Shown here: positions 1 through 7,027 of the stretch, in pieces
Position numbering within the stretch: the first letter of the stretch is position 1
Layout: every line of letters starts with the position of its first letter
From: Candidatus Methylomirabilota bacterium
Lineage (GTDB): Bacteria > Methylomirabilota > Methylomirabilia > Methylomirabilales > JACQHM01
Direction of reading: 5' to 3'
Assembly (NCBI GenBank): GCA_016199025.1
Contig: JACQHM010000209.1
Span: forward strand, 1-15,242
Length of the DNA stretch: 15,242 bases
Program-made: the position numbers and the translations under genes
The notes under the pieces: model-generated
Seen by the model: the letters and a program-made list of their open reading frames with translations, nothing else
What the model was told of the DNA's origin: nothing
The model's database searches: none

Positions 1-849
1 CAACAGGCCGAGGCGTTAGGTTATGACAGCCTCTGGGTGACGGAGCGGCTCCTCTATCCGGTGAACCCCCAGACGCCGTACCCGGCGACGCCGGACGGGT
101 CGCTTCCAGAGGCCTTTAAATACAACCTCGACCCGGTGGAGACCTTAACCTTCGTCGCGGCGCACACCAAGCGGATTGTCTTGGGGACCAGCGTCCTGGA
201 TATGCCGTACTACAATCCGGTGATGCTGGCCCGCCGCCTGACGACCCTGGACGTGCTGTCCGGGGGACGGCTGCGCATCGGCTTGGGGCAGGGCTGGTCG
301 AAGGACGAGTACGACGCGGTCGGGGCAATGTTCCAAGGACGTGGTCAGCGGGCCGATGAGTTCCTCCAGGTGCTCAAGGCCATCTGGATGACCAATCCCG
401 TCGAGTTCCACGGGAAGTTTTTTCACGTCCCCAAGTCTATTATCCAGCCGAAGCCCCTCCAGAAACCGCATCCCCCGATCTACCTGGCCGCTTATAGCCC
501 GACTGCCCTGAAGCGGGTGGCGAGGATGGCCGATGGCTGGCACCCGGTCGGGGTGCCGATGGACGGGATGGCTCAGATGATCGAGGGTCTGAAAGGGATG
601 GCAAAGGCCGAGGGGCGGGATCCCTCCACGCTTCAGGTGGTGGTGCGGGCCAATCTCAAAGTGACCGAACAGCCGATGGGGAAAGAGCGCTGGCTCTTCA
701 GCGGCAGCCTGGACCAGATTAAAGAGGATATCGCCGGCTGTCGAATGCTGGGCGTCCACGAGATCTGTTTCGACCCGACCTTCTCCCCGGACGGCCAGTC
801 GTTGGATCGGTTCCTCACTCGGATGGAGCAGATCCGCGGGCTGATCTAG
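1..849 (+). CDS. LLM-class (luciferase-like, probably F420-dependent) oxidoreductase, 5' end outside window
   Basis: The reading frame is open from base 1, and its first residues (AEALGYDSLWVTE) are the usual beta-strand after the first helix of the luciferase-like (bacterial luciferase/F420 reductase) TIM barrel, so the gene starts upstream; the GTG at 37 is internal. Further family landmarks are RIVLGTSVLDMPYYNPVMLARRLTTLDVLSGGRLRIGLGQGW in pieces (about residues 57-98), the insertion-type segment FHGKFFHVPKSIIQPKP and PPIYLAAYSPTALKRVARMADGW. About 282 residues are present, close to a complete protein of this family. Members are soluble flavin- or F420-dependent oxidoreductases or monooxygenases; the substrate cannot be read from sequence. 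The gene converges on the molybdenum oxidoreductase gene with a gap of only 5 bases, leaving no room for a separate terminator. Confidence 0.9.
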   Translation, partial: QQAEALGYDSLWVTERLLYPVNPQTPYPATPDGSLPEAFKYNLDPVETLTFVAAHTKRIVLGTSVLDMPYYNPVMLARRLTTLDVLSGGRLRIGLGQGWSKDEYDAVGAMFQGRGQRADEFLQVLKAIWMTNPVEFHGKFFHVPKSIIQPKPLQKPHPPIYLAAYSPTALKRVARMADGWHPVGVPMDGMAQMIEGLKGMAKAEGRDPSTLQVVVRANLKVTEQPMGKERWLFSGSLDQIKEDIAGCRMLGVHEICFDPTFSPDGQSLDRFLTRMEQIRGLI

Positions 850-854
850 CTGGG

Positions 855-2903
855 TCATCTCTCCAGGGGTGCGACCTCCACCAGGGCTTCGTAGGCGGCC
901 TGGCCGTTCGGGGGGGAGAGGACGCGGGTGAGTTCCACCGGAAGGGAGGGGGCGCTGCTGGTCAAGCGGTTCACGTCGGGCCAGCCGTCCCGGATCCAGG
1001 CGACGCCCGGCTGGATCTTCTCCGTCACCAGGGCGCGGGCCCGGAGCTCACCCCGGTCGTTGAAGCAGCGGACCCACGTGTCAGGTTGGATGCCCCTAGC
1101 GTTGGCATCATGGGGATGCAGCCACAGGACCGGCTCAGGATCCAGCTTGGCGAGGGCAGGGATCGCCTGCCCGGAGAGGTAGAAGGCGTGGAAGTGGGTG
1201 AGGGTCCGGCCGTTCCGGAGGACGAGGGGATACACGTTCGCCAGATCGGGCCGCCTGATCGGACTCTCCAAGGGCTCCTCGTGGACCGGCATAGGCGGTA
1301 GACCCCAGGACGCTGCCCGCTCTGAGTAAAACTCGACCTTCCCTGAAGGGGTTTGGAATCGACGCTCAGGATAGGCCACAGGGGAAACCCGGAGGGGGAC
1401 GATGCCGCCCTGGACTCGGAGCTTTGCGGTGCTGAGCCCGATTGAGGGATGGGCAAAGACGACATCGAGGGCCCCTTCTTCGTTTGGCCAGGGCCAGTAG
1501 CTCTCGCCAATCCCCAGGTGGTCGGCAAGGGCTCTCAGCACTCCTACGACGGAGCGGGCCTCGCCCAGGGGTTCGATGACCTGGGGCATCAGGTAGAGGT
1601 GCGTGTTGGTGGTCTTGAAGCCGGTCTCTTCCACCCAGGTGGTGCCGGGGAGGACGAAGTCGGCCATCCGGCGGGCCGTCTCGTTCATGAAGAGATCGTG
1701 GACCACGATGGTCCAGACCCGGTCCAGGGCCTTTTCGGTCCGATGGCTGTCTGAAAACGACGAGAGCATGTTGGTGCCGAAGAGAAAGAGGACCTGAATC
1801 CGACCCTCCTCAAAGGCCTGGAGCATCGTCGGCATGTGGCTGGGGATGTATGTCCCTGGTGGGCGAAGGTGCTCCCCGTACAGGTTTTCAAAGTAGAGGG
1901 GCTCCCCGTGGGTAACCCCCCGGTGGCGTTGGCCTAGGCCGCCCCCTGGCACCCCGTATTGGCCGGTCAGGGCCGGAAGGCATGAGATGGCCCGGCTGGC
2001 CAGCCAGCCCTGTTGGCTCTTATACATCGAAGCCCCGCCCAGAACGATCATCCCTGGCTTCCTTGTCGCGTAGAGGTGGGAGAGGTCCCTGATCTGATCG
2101 GCCGGGATGCCGGTCATGGCAGCAGCCCATTCAGGATCGTACTGGCGGACATGCTCCCGAAGCCTGTCGAACCCAACGGTGTGCTTCTCCACGAAGGCTT
2201 GATCGTAGAGGCCTTCCTCGATCGAGACGTGCATCATCGAAAGCGCGAGGGCGGCGTCGGTTGAAGGCCGGATCGGGATGAAGCGATCCGAGTGCAGGGC
2301 GGCCTCCGTTTCCCTGACATCAATGGTGATGACCGTGGCCCCCCGCCGCTTCGCTTCGATAAGATGGGGCGCGATCGTCGGCTGGCTTGCCAGGTTCGCC
2401 CCCCAGAAGAGGATCAAGCGGCTCTGTTCGCCCATGTCCTCTTTGGTGTTGATCTCTAACGTCCCGGTGAGGTGGAGCCCGAAAGCGCCGAGGGCCCAGC
2501 AGATGATGGCCGGGTTCCAGTACTGGCAGCCGTAGACGTTCCCGAAGCGGCGGACGGCATGGCCGCCGATGGTGTTTGTCAAGGCCCCGTGGCCCGGCCA
2601 GAGGGCCACGGCTTCGCGGCCGGCCGCCTGCATGCGAGAGGCAATCTCGCCCAAGGCGTCGTCCCAGGAGATCCGTTCCCAGGTGTCAGAGCCCCTGGGC
2701 CCTTTTCGGCGGAGAGGATGCAGGATCCGAAGGCTGTTTCCGATGATGGCGGGGGCGCTCAACCCCCTGACGCAGAGGAAGCCTCGGCTGTCCGGGTTCT
2801 CGTGATCCCCCCGGACCCCCACCACTTTTCCATCCTTGACCTCGACCACCATCCCACAATAGGTGGGATGGCAGTTCATCGGACACATGGTCCGTATTTC
2901 CAT
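855..2903 (-). CDS. Molybdopterin-dependent oxidoreductase of the DMSO reductase family
   Basis: A 682-residue protein with the family's three parts: an N-terminal [4Fe-4S] motif with Cys7, Cys11, Cys16 and Cys44 (CPMNCHPTYC, then GFLCVRG); a central molybdopterin-binding region (LFWGANLASQP, VITIDVRET, IPIRPSTDAAL); and a C-terminal dinucleotide-binding domain from about residue 575 (YPLVLRNGRTLTHFH, LHPHDANARGI). Cys135 in NPAIICWALGAF sits about where the Cys metal ligand lies in related enzymes such as acetylene hydratase, so a Cys-ligated Mo or W centre is inferred. No Tat signal is seen, so it is probably cytoplasmic. The start at 2903 is chosen because AAGGAGG lies 7 bases upstream and a promoter -10 element lies at 2946-2951; an in-frame ATG at 2963 would lie upstream of that promoter. 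No electron-transfer subunit is adjacent. Substrate unknown. Confidence 0.92.
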   Translation of the reverse strand: MEIRTMCPMNCHPTYCGMVVEVKDGKVVGVRGDHENPDSRGFLCVRGLSAPAIIGNSLRILHPLRRKGPRGSDTWERISWDDALGEIASRMQAAGREAVALWPGHGALTNTIGGHAVRRFGNVYGCQYWNPAIICWALGAFGLHLTGTLEINTKEDMGEQSRLILFWGANLASQPTIAPHLIEAKRRGATVITIDVRETEAALHSDRFIPIRPSTDAALALSMMHVSIEEGLYDQAFVEKHTVGFDRLREHVRQYDPEWAAAMTGIPADQIRDLSHLYATRKPGMIVLGGASMYKSQQGWLASRAISCLPALTGQYGVPGGGLGQRHRGVTHGEPLYFENLYGEHLRPPGTYIPSHMPTMLQAFEEGRIQVLFLFGTNMLSSFSDSHRTEKALDRVWTIVVHDLFMNETARRMADFVLPGTTWVEETGFKTTNTHLYLMPQVIEPLGEARSVVGVLRALADHLGIGESYWPWPNEEGALDVVFAHPSIGLSTAKLRVQGGIVPLRVSPVAYPERRFQTPSGKVEFYSERAASWGLPPMPVHEEPLESPIRRPDLANVYPLVLRNGRTLTHFHAFYLSGQAIPALAKLDPEPVLWLHPHDANARGIQPDTWVRCFNDRGELRARALVTEKIQPGVAWIRDGWPDVNRLTSSAPSLPVELTRVLSPPNGQAAYEALVEVAPLER

Positions 2904-2945
2904 CTCTGCCTCCTTTTTGCCGTCGCCCGATTGTTCGTGAAGGAC

Positions 2946-2976
2946 AGTATAGCATACTGGCACAGAGTTGTGCCAA
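2946..2976 (-). promoter_or_regulatory. Extended -10 promoter with palindromic operator for the molybdopterin oxidoreductase
   Basis: On the minus strand TGCTATACT (bases 2954-2946) fits an extended -10 element (TGN plus TATACT, 5 of 6 to TATAAT). Just upstream lies a perfect dyad, TGGCACA-N4-TGTGCCA (2958-2975), overlapping a weak -35-like TTGGCA. The -10 element is about 43 bases upstream of the ATG at 2903, leaving a leader of about 35 bases. A palindrome in the -15 to -35 region suggests a repressor site, but the regulator is not identifiable here. The promoter call rests on pattern only. Confidence 0.5.
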
Positions 2977-3060
2977 GGAATCCCTTCTGATGCATCCAGG
3001 GCTTGACAGGAACAAAACTTCGAGTCATCCTGTCTCTACACGATCGTCTCCAATGACTAG

Positions 3061-3120
3061 GAGCGCCTAACAGAACCTCCTATCTTGTCACCCTGAGCCC
3101 TGGAGGTTTTGTTAGGCTCT
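3061..3120. repeat. Long hairpin upstream of htrA with attC-like core ends
   Basis: Bases 3065-3080 and 3102-3117 form a 16-bp stem with a single mismatch (G/T, a wobble pair in RNA) around a 21-base loop. The outermost seven bases are GCCTAAC and GTTAGGC, which fit the integron core consensus RYYYAAC/GTTRRRY. The stem lacks the unpaired spacer and bulged bases that attC sites normally show. It lies in the intergene between two divergent genes, about 36 bases before the htrA start, with no T-run after it, so it could be a leader RNA hairpin, a weak terminator or a lone recombination-site relic. Confidence 0.5.
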
Positions 3121-3155
3121 TTAACATGAACTGTGTAGAAAAGGGAGGATCTGCT

Positions 3156-4256
3156 GTGAAGAAGAAATGGATCGTTCGTGTCTGGACGAGCCTCCTGGGC
3201 CTTCTCCTGGTCTTTCAATTCGCCACGGCCCTGGGAGCAGTAGAGACGTCGGCTCTCCCCAAAGGCCTGTGGCATGAAGGTCCATCGGTTCAGGTTGATC
3301 CGGACATCGCCCGGCTGAACCAGACCTTCACTCGACTGGCCGAGCAGCTCCGGCCGGCGGTTGTTCAGGTCCGGGTCGCGGGTGCCTCGGCGGCGACATC
3401 GAGCCTCGGGCCCCGTCAGCCCCGGAGGGCCCAGGGTTCCGGGTTTCTGATCAGTCAGGATGGGTACGTCGTCACTGCCCAACATGTGGTGGGCGAGGGG
3501 TCACAGGTCGAGGTCGTCCTGTTCGATGGGAGGCACCTCCGGGGGCAGGTCCTTGGTAAGGACCGTCGCGTCGATCTGGCCCTGATCAAAGTGGAGGGAG
3601 CGTCCGACCTGCCTTTCCTTCCGCTGGGGGACTCTGACCGGCTGAAGCTTGGTGAGCTGGTCATGGCCTTGGGAAGCCCCTTCGGCCTTGACTACTCGGT
3701 GAGCCTGGGGATCGTCGGTCGGCGCGGTGTCAACGATGAGGCCCCTTCTCCGGCCTTTGAGTTCATCCAGACCGATGCGGCGGTCAACCCCGGCAATAGC
3801 GGCGGTCCCCTCGTTAACATGGCCGGACAGGTGGTCGGGGTCACCACCATGGCGGCCCGGGGAGGGAGCTTGGGCTTTTCGATCCCCATCAACCTCGTGA
3901 AGGCCCTCCTCCCCCAGCTCCTCGAGAGGGGGGCGATCATCTGGGGATGGCTGGGCATCCAGATTGAGGAGGTTGATGACGAACTGGCTGAACTTGAAGG
4001 ACTCCCCTTAGGAAAGGGCGTGCTGGTCAGTGCCGTGCTTCCAGGGCAGCCTGCCGACCAAGGCGGGATCCGGGTGGGGGATATCATCCTGTCCATCGAT
4101 GAGGTTGCCATCAACAGCCCGAAGGAGCTGATCAGGGTGGTCTCGACCAGCCAGGTCGGGAAAGAGGTCCGGATCACCCTCCGCCGGAAAGGGCAGGATC
4201 TACAGGTCTCTGTCCGGATCGGAGCCTATCCCGAGAGAGAATCCGAAGAAGGGTAA
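3156..4256 (+). CDS. htrA: HtrA/DegP-family periplasmic serine protease (trypsin-like domain plus one PDZ)
   Basis: A 366-residue protein. Residues 1-28 form a signal peptide (MKKKW, hydrophobic run LLGLLLVFQFATA, small residues before cleavage). The protease domain covers about residues 60-255, with catalytic His110 (VVTAQHVV), Asp140 (RRVDLALIKV) and Ser215 (NPGNSGGPLVN). One PDZ domain follows at about 268-355 (WLGIQIEEV, GVLVSAVLPGQPADQGGIRVGDIILSIDE in pieces). Length and a single PDZ resemble DegS or short HtrA proteins rather than two-PDZ DegP. It should act in the periplasm on misfolded or regulatory substrates. The GTG start at 3156 is preferred to the ATG at 3126 because AGGGAGG (3142-3148) lies at the right distance and it puts the basic signal-peptide residues first. 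It heads a tight + strand run of four genes. Confidence 0.95.
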   Translation: MKKKWIVRVWTSLLGLLLVFQFATALGAVETSALPKGLWHEGPSVQVDPDIARLNQTFTRLAEQLRPAVVQVRVAGASAATSSLGPRQPRRAQGSGFLISQDGYVVTAQHVVGEGSQVEVVLFDGRHLRGQVLGKDRRVDLALIKVEGASDLPFLPLGDSDRLKLGELVMALGSPFGLDYSVSLGIVGRRGVNDEAPSPAFEFIQTDAAVNPGNSGGPLVNMAGQVVGVTTMAARGGSLGFSIPINLVKALLPQLLERGAIIWGWLGIQIEEVDDELAELEGLPLGKGVLVSAVLPGQPADQGGIRVGDIILSIDEVAINSPKELIRVVSTSQVGKEVRITLRRKGQDLQVSVRIGAYPERESEEG

Positions 4257-4271
4257 GAGAGGTGAGGCAAT

Positions 4272-4769
4272 ATGCCAAAGAAAGGAAAGATCCTTACCAT
4301 CTCGTTGGTGGTTCTCCTGATCGCAGGTCCGACCTGGGCGGGGGGGTCCTTCTATGGCGCAACGCCCGGGGCCCTCTCGGTCATCCGGGGGAAGCTCACC
4401 GAGTACCCGACGCCGACCAAGCGGTCTGCCCCGCGACGGATGGCCACCGCCCTTGATGGGATGATCTGGTTCACCGAGTATGGGGTGAACAAGATCGGCC
4501 GCCTGGATCCGAAGACAGGAGCGATGAAGGAATGGGACGCGCCGTCCAAAAACTCTGGACCTTATGCCATCAACGTGGACGCGGGCGGGGTCGTCTGGTT
4601 CAGCGAGTTTGACGCTAACACGGTGGCCCGGTTCGACCCAAAGACAGAGAAGTTCACCGTCTATCCGATCCCGAGCCGAAACGCCGGTGTTCGCAAGATG
4701 ACCATCGATCCAGAGGGGCGGGTGTGGTACCTGGGGAACGGCTCGAATACCCTGGGTGTCGTCGAGTAA
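4272..4769 (+). CDS. Short Vgb-like (virginiamycin B lyase-type) beta-propeller protein, probably internally shortened
   Basis: A 165-residue protein starting with a signal peptide (MPKKGK, then ISLVVLLIAGPTWAG), so secreted or periplasmic. Two complete and one partial propeller repeats of about 43-46 residues follow: DGMIWFTEYGVNKIGRLDPKTG (about 60-80), GGVVWFSEFDANTVARFDPKT (about 104-124) and GRVWYLGNGSNTLGVVE at the end. Streptogramin-lyase-type proteins usually have six or seven blades in about 300 residues, and the ending here looks like a natural C-terminus, so blades seem to be missing from the N-terminal half rather than cut at the end. Lyase activity should not be assumed: most genomic relatives are uncharacterised, and two and a half blades cannot close a propeller without oligomerising. 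It lies 15 bases after htrA and 12 before the dehydrogenase gene, so it is probably co-transcribed. Confidence 0.75.
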   Translation: MPKKGKILTISLVVLLIAGPTWAGGSFYGATPGALSVIRGKLTEYPTPTKRSAPRRMATALDGMIWFTEYGVNKIGRLDPKTGAMKEWDAPSKNSGPYAINVDAGGVVWFSEFDANTVARFDPKTEKFTVYPIPSRNAGVRKMTIDPEGRVWYLGNGSNTLGVVE

Positions 4770-4781
4770 AAGGAGGGGAGG

Positions 4782-5804
4782 ATGAAGGCCGTCGTCTTTC
4801 ATCAGCAGGGTGGCTTGGAGGTCTTGAAGTACGAGGATGCGCCTGACCCGAAGGCCGGGCCCGGGGAGGTCCTGATCCGGGTCAAGGCCTGCGGGTTGAA
4901 CCGCTTGGACATCTGGGTCCGGGAGCGGCTTCCAGGGGTCCCACTTCCCCACATCCAGGGGACTGATGTGGCCGGCGAGATTGCCGAAATGGGCCCTGGG
5001 GGCGAGGGCTTCCATATCGGCCAGCGGGTCGTTGTCGATCCTGCCTTAAGCTGTGGCCGCTGCGAGTATTGCTTGGCGGGCGAGGACAACCTCTGTCTTC
5101 GCTTCAAGATCCTGGGCTACCAGGTGAACGGCGGCTACGCCGAGCTGGTGAAGGTCCCGGCCGTAAACTGCGTCCCGATCCCTGATAGGCTTCCCTTCGA
5201 GGAGGCGGCCGCTGTCCCGGTGAACTTCCTCACCTCGTGGCATATGCTCATCACCCGGGCTAGGCTCCGCGCCGGTGAGAGCCTGTTGGTCCAGGCCGCC
5301 GGAAGCGGGATCGGCTCGGTCGCCATCCAGATCGCGAAGTTGGCCGGGGCCAGGGTGATCGCCACGGCGGGAAGCGATGAGAAACTCAAGAAGGCTAAGG
5401 AGCTGGGCGCCGATCATGGCATCAACTACCAAAAGACCGACTTCCCCCAGGAGGTCCTGAAGCTGACCAATAGCCGAGGGGTCGATGTGGTCTTCGAGCA
5501 TGTCGGCCCGGCGACCTTTGAGGGGAGCTTAAAAAGCTTGGCCAGAGGGGGGCGACTGGTGATCTGCGGGGCGACCACGGGTCCCAAGGCCGACTTCGAG
5601 ATCCGGCCCTTCTATACCAAGCAGCTTTCCATCATCGGCTCCATGGTGGGAACCAAGCGGGAGTTCCTGGAGGTCATCAGGCTGGTGGGGGAGGGAGCGC
5701 TCAAGCCGATCATCGACAACGTCTATCCCTTGAAAGACGCGGCCGCCGCCCAGAAGCAGATGATGGACCGGGACTTCTTCGGGAAGTTGATCCTGAAGCC
5801 ATAG
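4782..5804 (+). CDS. Zinc-type alcohol dehydrogenase / quinone oxidoreductase family (MDR) enzyme
   Basis: A 340-residue medium-chain dehydrogenase/reductase. The N-terminal GroES-like domain has Cys37 in KACGLNRLDIW and PHIQGTDVAGEI (55-67). The structural zinc lobe is clear: Cys91, Cys94, Cys97 and Cys105. The Rossmann domain has the dinucleotide motif AAGSGIGSVAIQIAK (172-186) and ends in ...DRDFFGKLILKP, a usual C-terminus for this family. The usual catalytic-site GHE is replaced by QGTD, as in the quinone-reductase-like branch, so NAD(P)H-dependent reduction of a quinone or enone, or an alcohol dehydrogenase reaction, are both possible. A strong ribosome site (AAGGAGGGGAGG) directly precedes the ATG. 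It sits in the htrA-vgb-adh-tenA run with very short gaps. Confidence 0.92.
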   Translation: MKAVVFHQQGGLEVLKYEDAPDPKAGPGEVLIRVKACGLNRLDIWVRERLPGVPLPHIQGTDVAGEIAEMGPGGEGFHIGQRVVVDPALSCGRCEYCLAGEDNLCLRFKILGYQVNGGYAELVKVPAVNCVPIPDRLPFEEAAAVPVNFLTSWHMLITRARLRAGESLLVQAAGSGIGSVAIQIAKLAGARVIATAGSDEKLKKAKELGADHGINYQKTDFPQEVLKLTNSRGVDVVFEHVGPATFEGSLKSLARGGRLVICGATTGPKADFEIRPFYTKQLSIIGSMVGTKREFLEVIRLVGEGALKPIIDNVYPLKDAAAAQKQMMDRDFFGKLILKP

Positions 5805-5813
5805 GGGTAAACG

Positions 5814-6467
5814 ATGGAAACCTTTTCAGAGCACCTCAGAGAAGAGGCTGAAGGGATCTGGCAGGTGATCTTCCACCATCCCTTCCTCAGGGAGATAGAG
5901 GACGGGACGCTTCCAGAGGAGAAGTTTCGGTATTATCTCAGCCAGGACTACCACTACCTCGACGCCTTCGCCAAAGCGGTGGGGTTGGTCCTGGCCAAGG
6001 CCCCCGATGCGTCCACCCTCCAGCTTTTGGCCCAGCGGGTCCTCCGCCCCGTCGAGAAGCCGCTCCATAAGAAGCTCCTAGAGCTTCTCGGCGTGGACCC
6101 CCTTTCCGTCGAAAGAACCCTCTTAGCGCCCACCAATCTGGCCTATATGAACCACCTTCTGGTAACGGCCGCTTTAGGAGGCCTGAGTGAGGTGGCGGCG
6201 GCTCTACTTCCCTGCCCGTGGACCTACCACGAGATCGGGAAGCGCCTTGGGGAGGTAAAGCACCCCGTCTATGGGGAGTGGGCGGCCTTCTACGCCTCCG
6301 GGTTCCTCACGGAGAGTGTCGAGGCGTGGCAGGCCCTGGTGGACCGGGCCGGGGCCCAGGCCTCGCCGACTGAAAGGGAGGCGATGATGGAAGCGTTCCT
6401 CCTCTCAAGCCGGTACGAGTACCTCTTCTGGGAGATGGCGTACCGGATGGAAAGCTGGCCGGTTTAG
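5814..6467 (+). CDS. tenA: TenA/Thi-4 family thiaminase II-like protein (aminopyrimidine aminohydrolase)
   Basis: A 217-residue all-helical TenA protein of normal length. Residues matching the Bacillus TenA active site are visible: Asp45 (SQDYHYLDAFAKAVG), Tyr111 (LAYMNHLL), the catalytic Cys134 (LLPCPWTYHEIG) with Tyr138, Tyr160 (FYASGF) and the C-terminal Glu207 (YLFWEMAYRMESWP). TenA with this Cys hydrolyses 4-amino-5-aminomethyl-2-methylpyrimidine to HMP, salvaging the pyrimidine half of damaged thiamin; this is known for the family and inferred here. The ATG lies 9 bases after the dehydrogenase stop codon, so it is the last gene of the run that starts with htrA. A second thiamin-linked gene, yjbQ, lies about 560 bases downstream on the same strand. 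Confidence 0.9.
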   Translation: METFSEHLREEAEGIWQVIFHHPFLREIEDGTLPEEKFRYYLSQDYHYLDAFAKAVGLVLAKAPDASTLQLLAQRVLRPVEKPLHKKLLELLGVDPLSVERTLLAPTNLAYMNHLLVTAALGGLSEVAAALLPCPWTYHEIGKRLGEVKHPVYGEWAAFYASGFLTESVEAWQALVDRAGAQASPTEREAMMEAFLLSSRYEYLFWEMAYRMESWPV

Positions 6468-6580
6468 GGCTGCGCTAATGCGTTATCGTCTGCCAATGGT
6501 GCGAGAATGGGCCGGGCGCAAGGCCCTCACCTCGGAGGCGCCCAATGAGAAGATTGGAGAAGCCTCAAGGAGAAACGGTT

Positions 6581-6835
6581 ATGACAGATGAGAAGTTGCT
6601 CGAGCGCATCACCGTCAACCCTGAGATTTTTGGCGGCAAGCCCATCATCCGGGGTCTCAGGATTGCGGTGGAACATATCCTGGGCATGCTGGCGGCCGGG
6701 GAGACGCCGGACCGAATCCTCACCGAGTATCCCTTTCTAGAGCCCGAGGATATCCAGGCGTGCCTGCTCTTTGCCTACCGGCAGGTGGCCGGGGAGCAGG
6801 TCTATGAGCGGGTCTCGGTTGGTGAAGGGGCGTGA
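6581..6835 (+). CDS. DUF433-family small protein (antitoxin-like)
   Basis: An 84-residue protein with the typical DUF433 pattern: ITVNPEIFGGKPIIRGLRI at residues 9-27, VEHILGMLAAGETPDRILTEYPFLEPEDIQACLLFAYR in the helical second half. The fold is a helix-turn-helix-like unit, and these genes commonly sit just before, and overlap, a DUF5615 PIN-like toxin gene, so an antitoxin role is inferred. The start at 6581 is chosen over the ATG at 6545 because AAGGAGA lies at 6567-6573 and the family begins here. No complete toxin gene follows: the stop codon overlaps a GTG that could be its start, but the frame runs into a repeat element after three codons. Confidence 0.85.
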   Translation: MTDEKLLERITVNPEIFGGKPIIRGLRIAVEHILGMLAAGETPDRILTEYPFLEPEDIQACLLFAYRQVAGEQVYERVSVGEGA

Positions 6836-6841
6836 AATTTT
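6832..6841 (+). pseudogene. Possible remnant start of a DUF5615 PIN-like toxin gene
   Basis: GTGAAATTTT overlaps the TGA of the DUF433 gene by the usual four-base GTGA arrangement and would encode the first residues (M)KF, as in many DUF5615 toxins that open with MKFLADEN or similar. After base 6841 the sequence switches to the inverted-repeat element and no family sequence can be recovered on its far side. Ten bases are little evidence, so this is a suggestion from context. Confidence 0.3.
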
Positions 6842-6972
6842 GGGATGGTTCATTTTCCAGGGAAGTTAAGTTTACACTTTTTGACAGGCTCAAAAAATCC
6901 CAAACACTTGATTTTTAAGGGATTCCAATTAACTATAAGCCGAAAAGTGTAAACCAGATTGTGAACCATCCC
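6842..6972. mobile_element. 131-bp MITE-like element or insertion-sequence relic with split terminal inverted repeats
   Basis: The ends are two-part inverted repeats. The outer parts, GGGATGGTTCA (6842-6852) and TGAACCATCCC (6962-6972), match over 11 of 11 bases; the inner parts, GTTTACACTTTT (6870-6881) and AAAAGTGTAAAC (6943-6954), over 12 of 12. The spacer between the parts is 17 bases on the left and 7 on the right. The AT-rich interior has no reading frame and holds a smaller dyad (AATCCC 6896-6901, GGGATT 6919-6924). This is what a non-autonomous element, or the joined ends of an IS with its transposase deleted, would look like. Family not recognised and no clear target duplication seen. 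Confidence 0.6.
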
Positions 6973-7027
6973 GAATCGTGGAAGGACAAATCAATTCTAC
7001 GGGGTAATCTGGAAGAGGAGGAGGGGG

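Noticed and set aside
145..858. 237-residue open frame opposite the LLM oxidoreductase gene
   Set aside because: It is the complement of a clear family protein in GC-rich DNA; the translation is rich in Pro, Arg, His and Leu without domain motifs.
2958..2976. Sigma54 promoter (TTGGCAC followed by TGTGC)
   Set aside because: The GG to GC distance is one base too long for a -24/-12 promoter, and the palindrome explains the sequence better.
3003..3031. Sigma70 promoter for htrA starting with TTGACA at 3003
   Set aside because: The -35 is perfect, but 16-18 bases downstream there is no acceptable -10 hexamer.
4200..5015. 271-residue open frame on the minus strand across htrA, vgb and the dehydrogenase gene
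   Set aside because: It crosses three well-supported genes on the opposite strand and reads as low-complexity shadow sequence.
6476..6500. Further recombination core (CGTTATCG followed by TGCCAATGG) after tenA
   Set aside because: It resembles the end of site B, but no inverse core or pairing arms lie upstream, so it is probably chance or too decayed to support.
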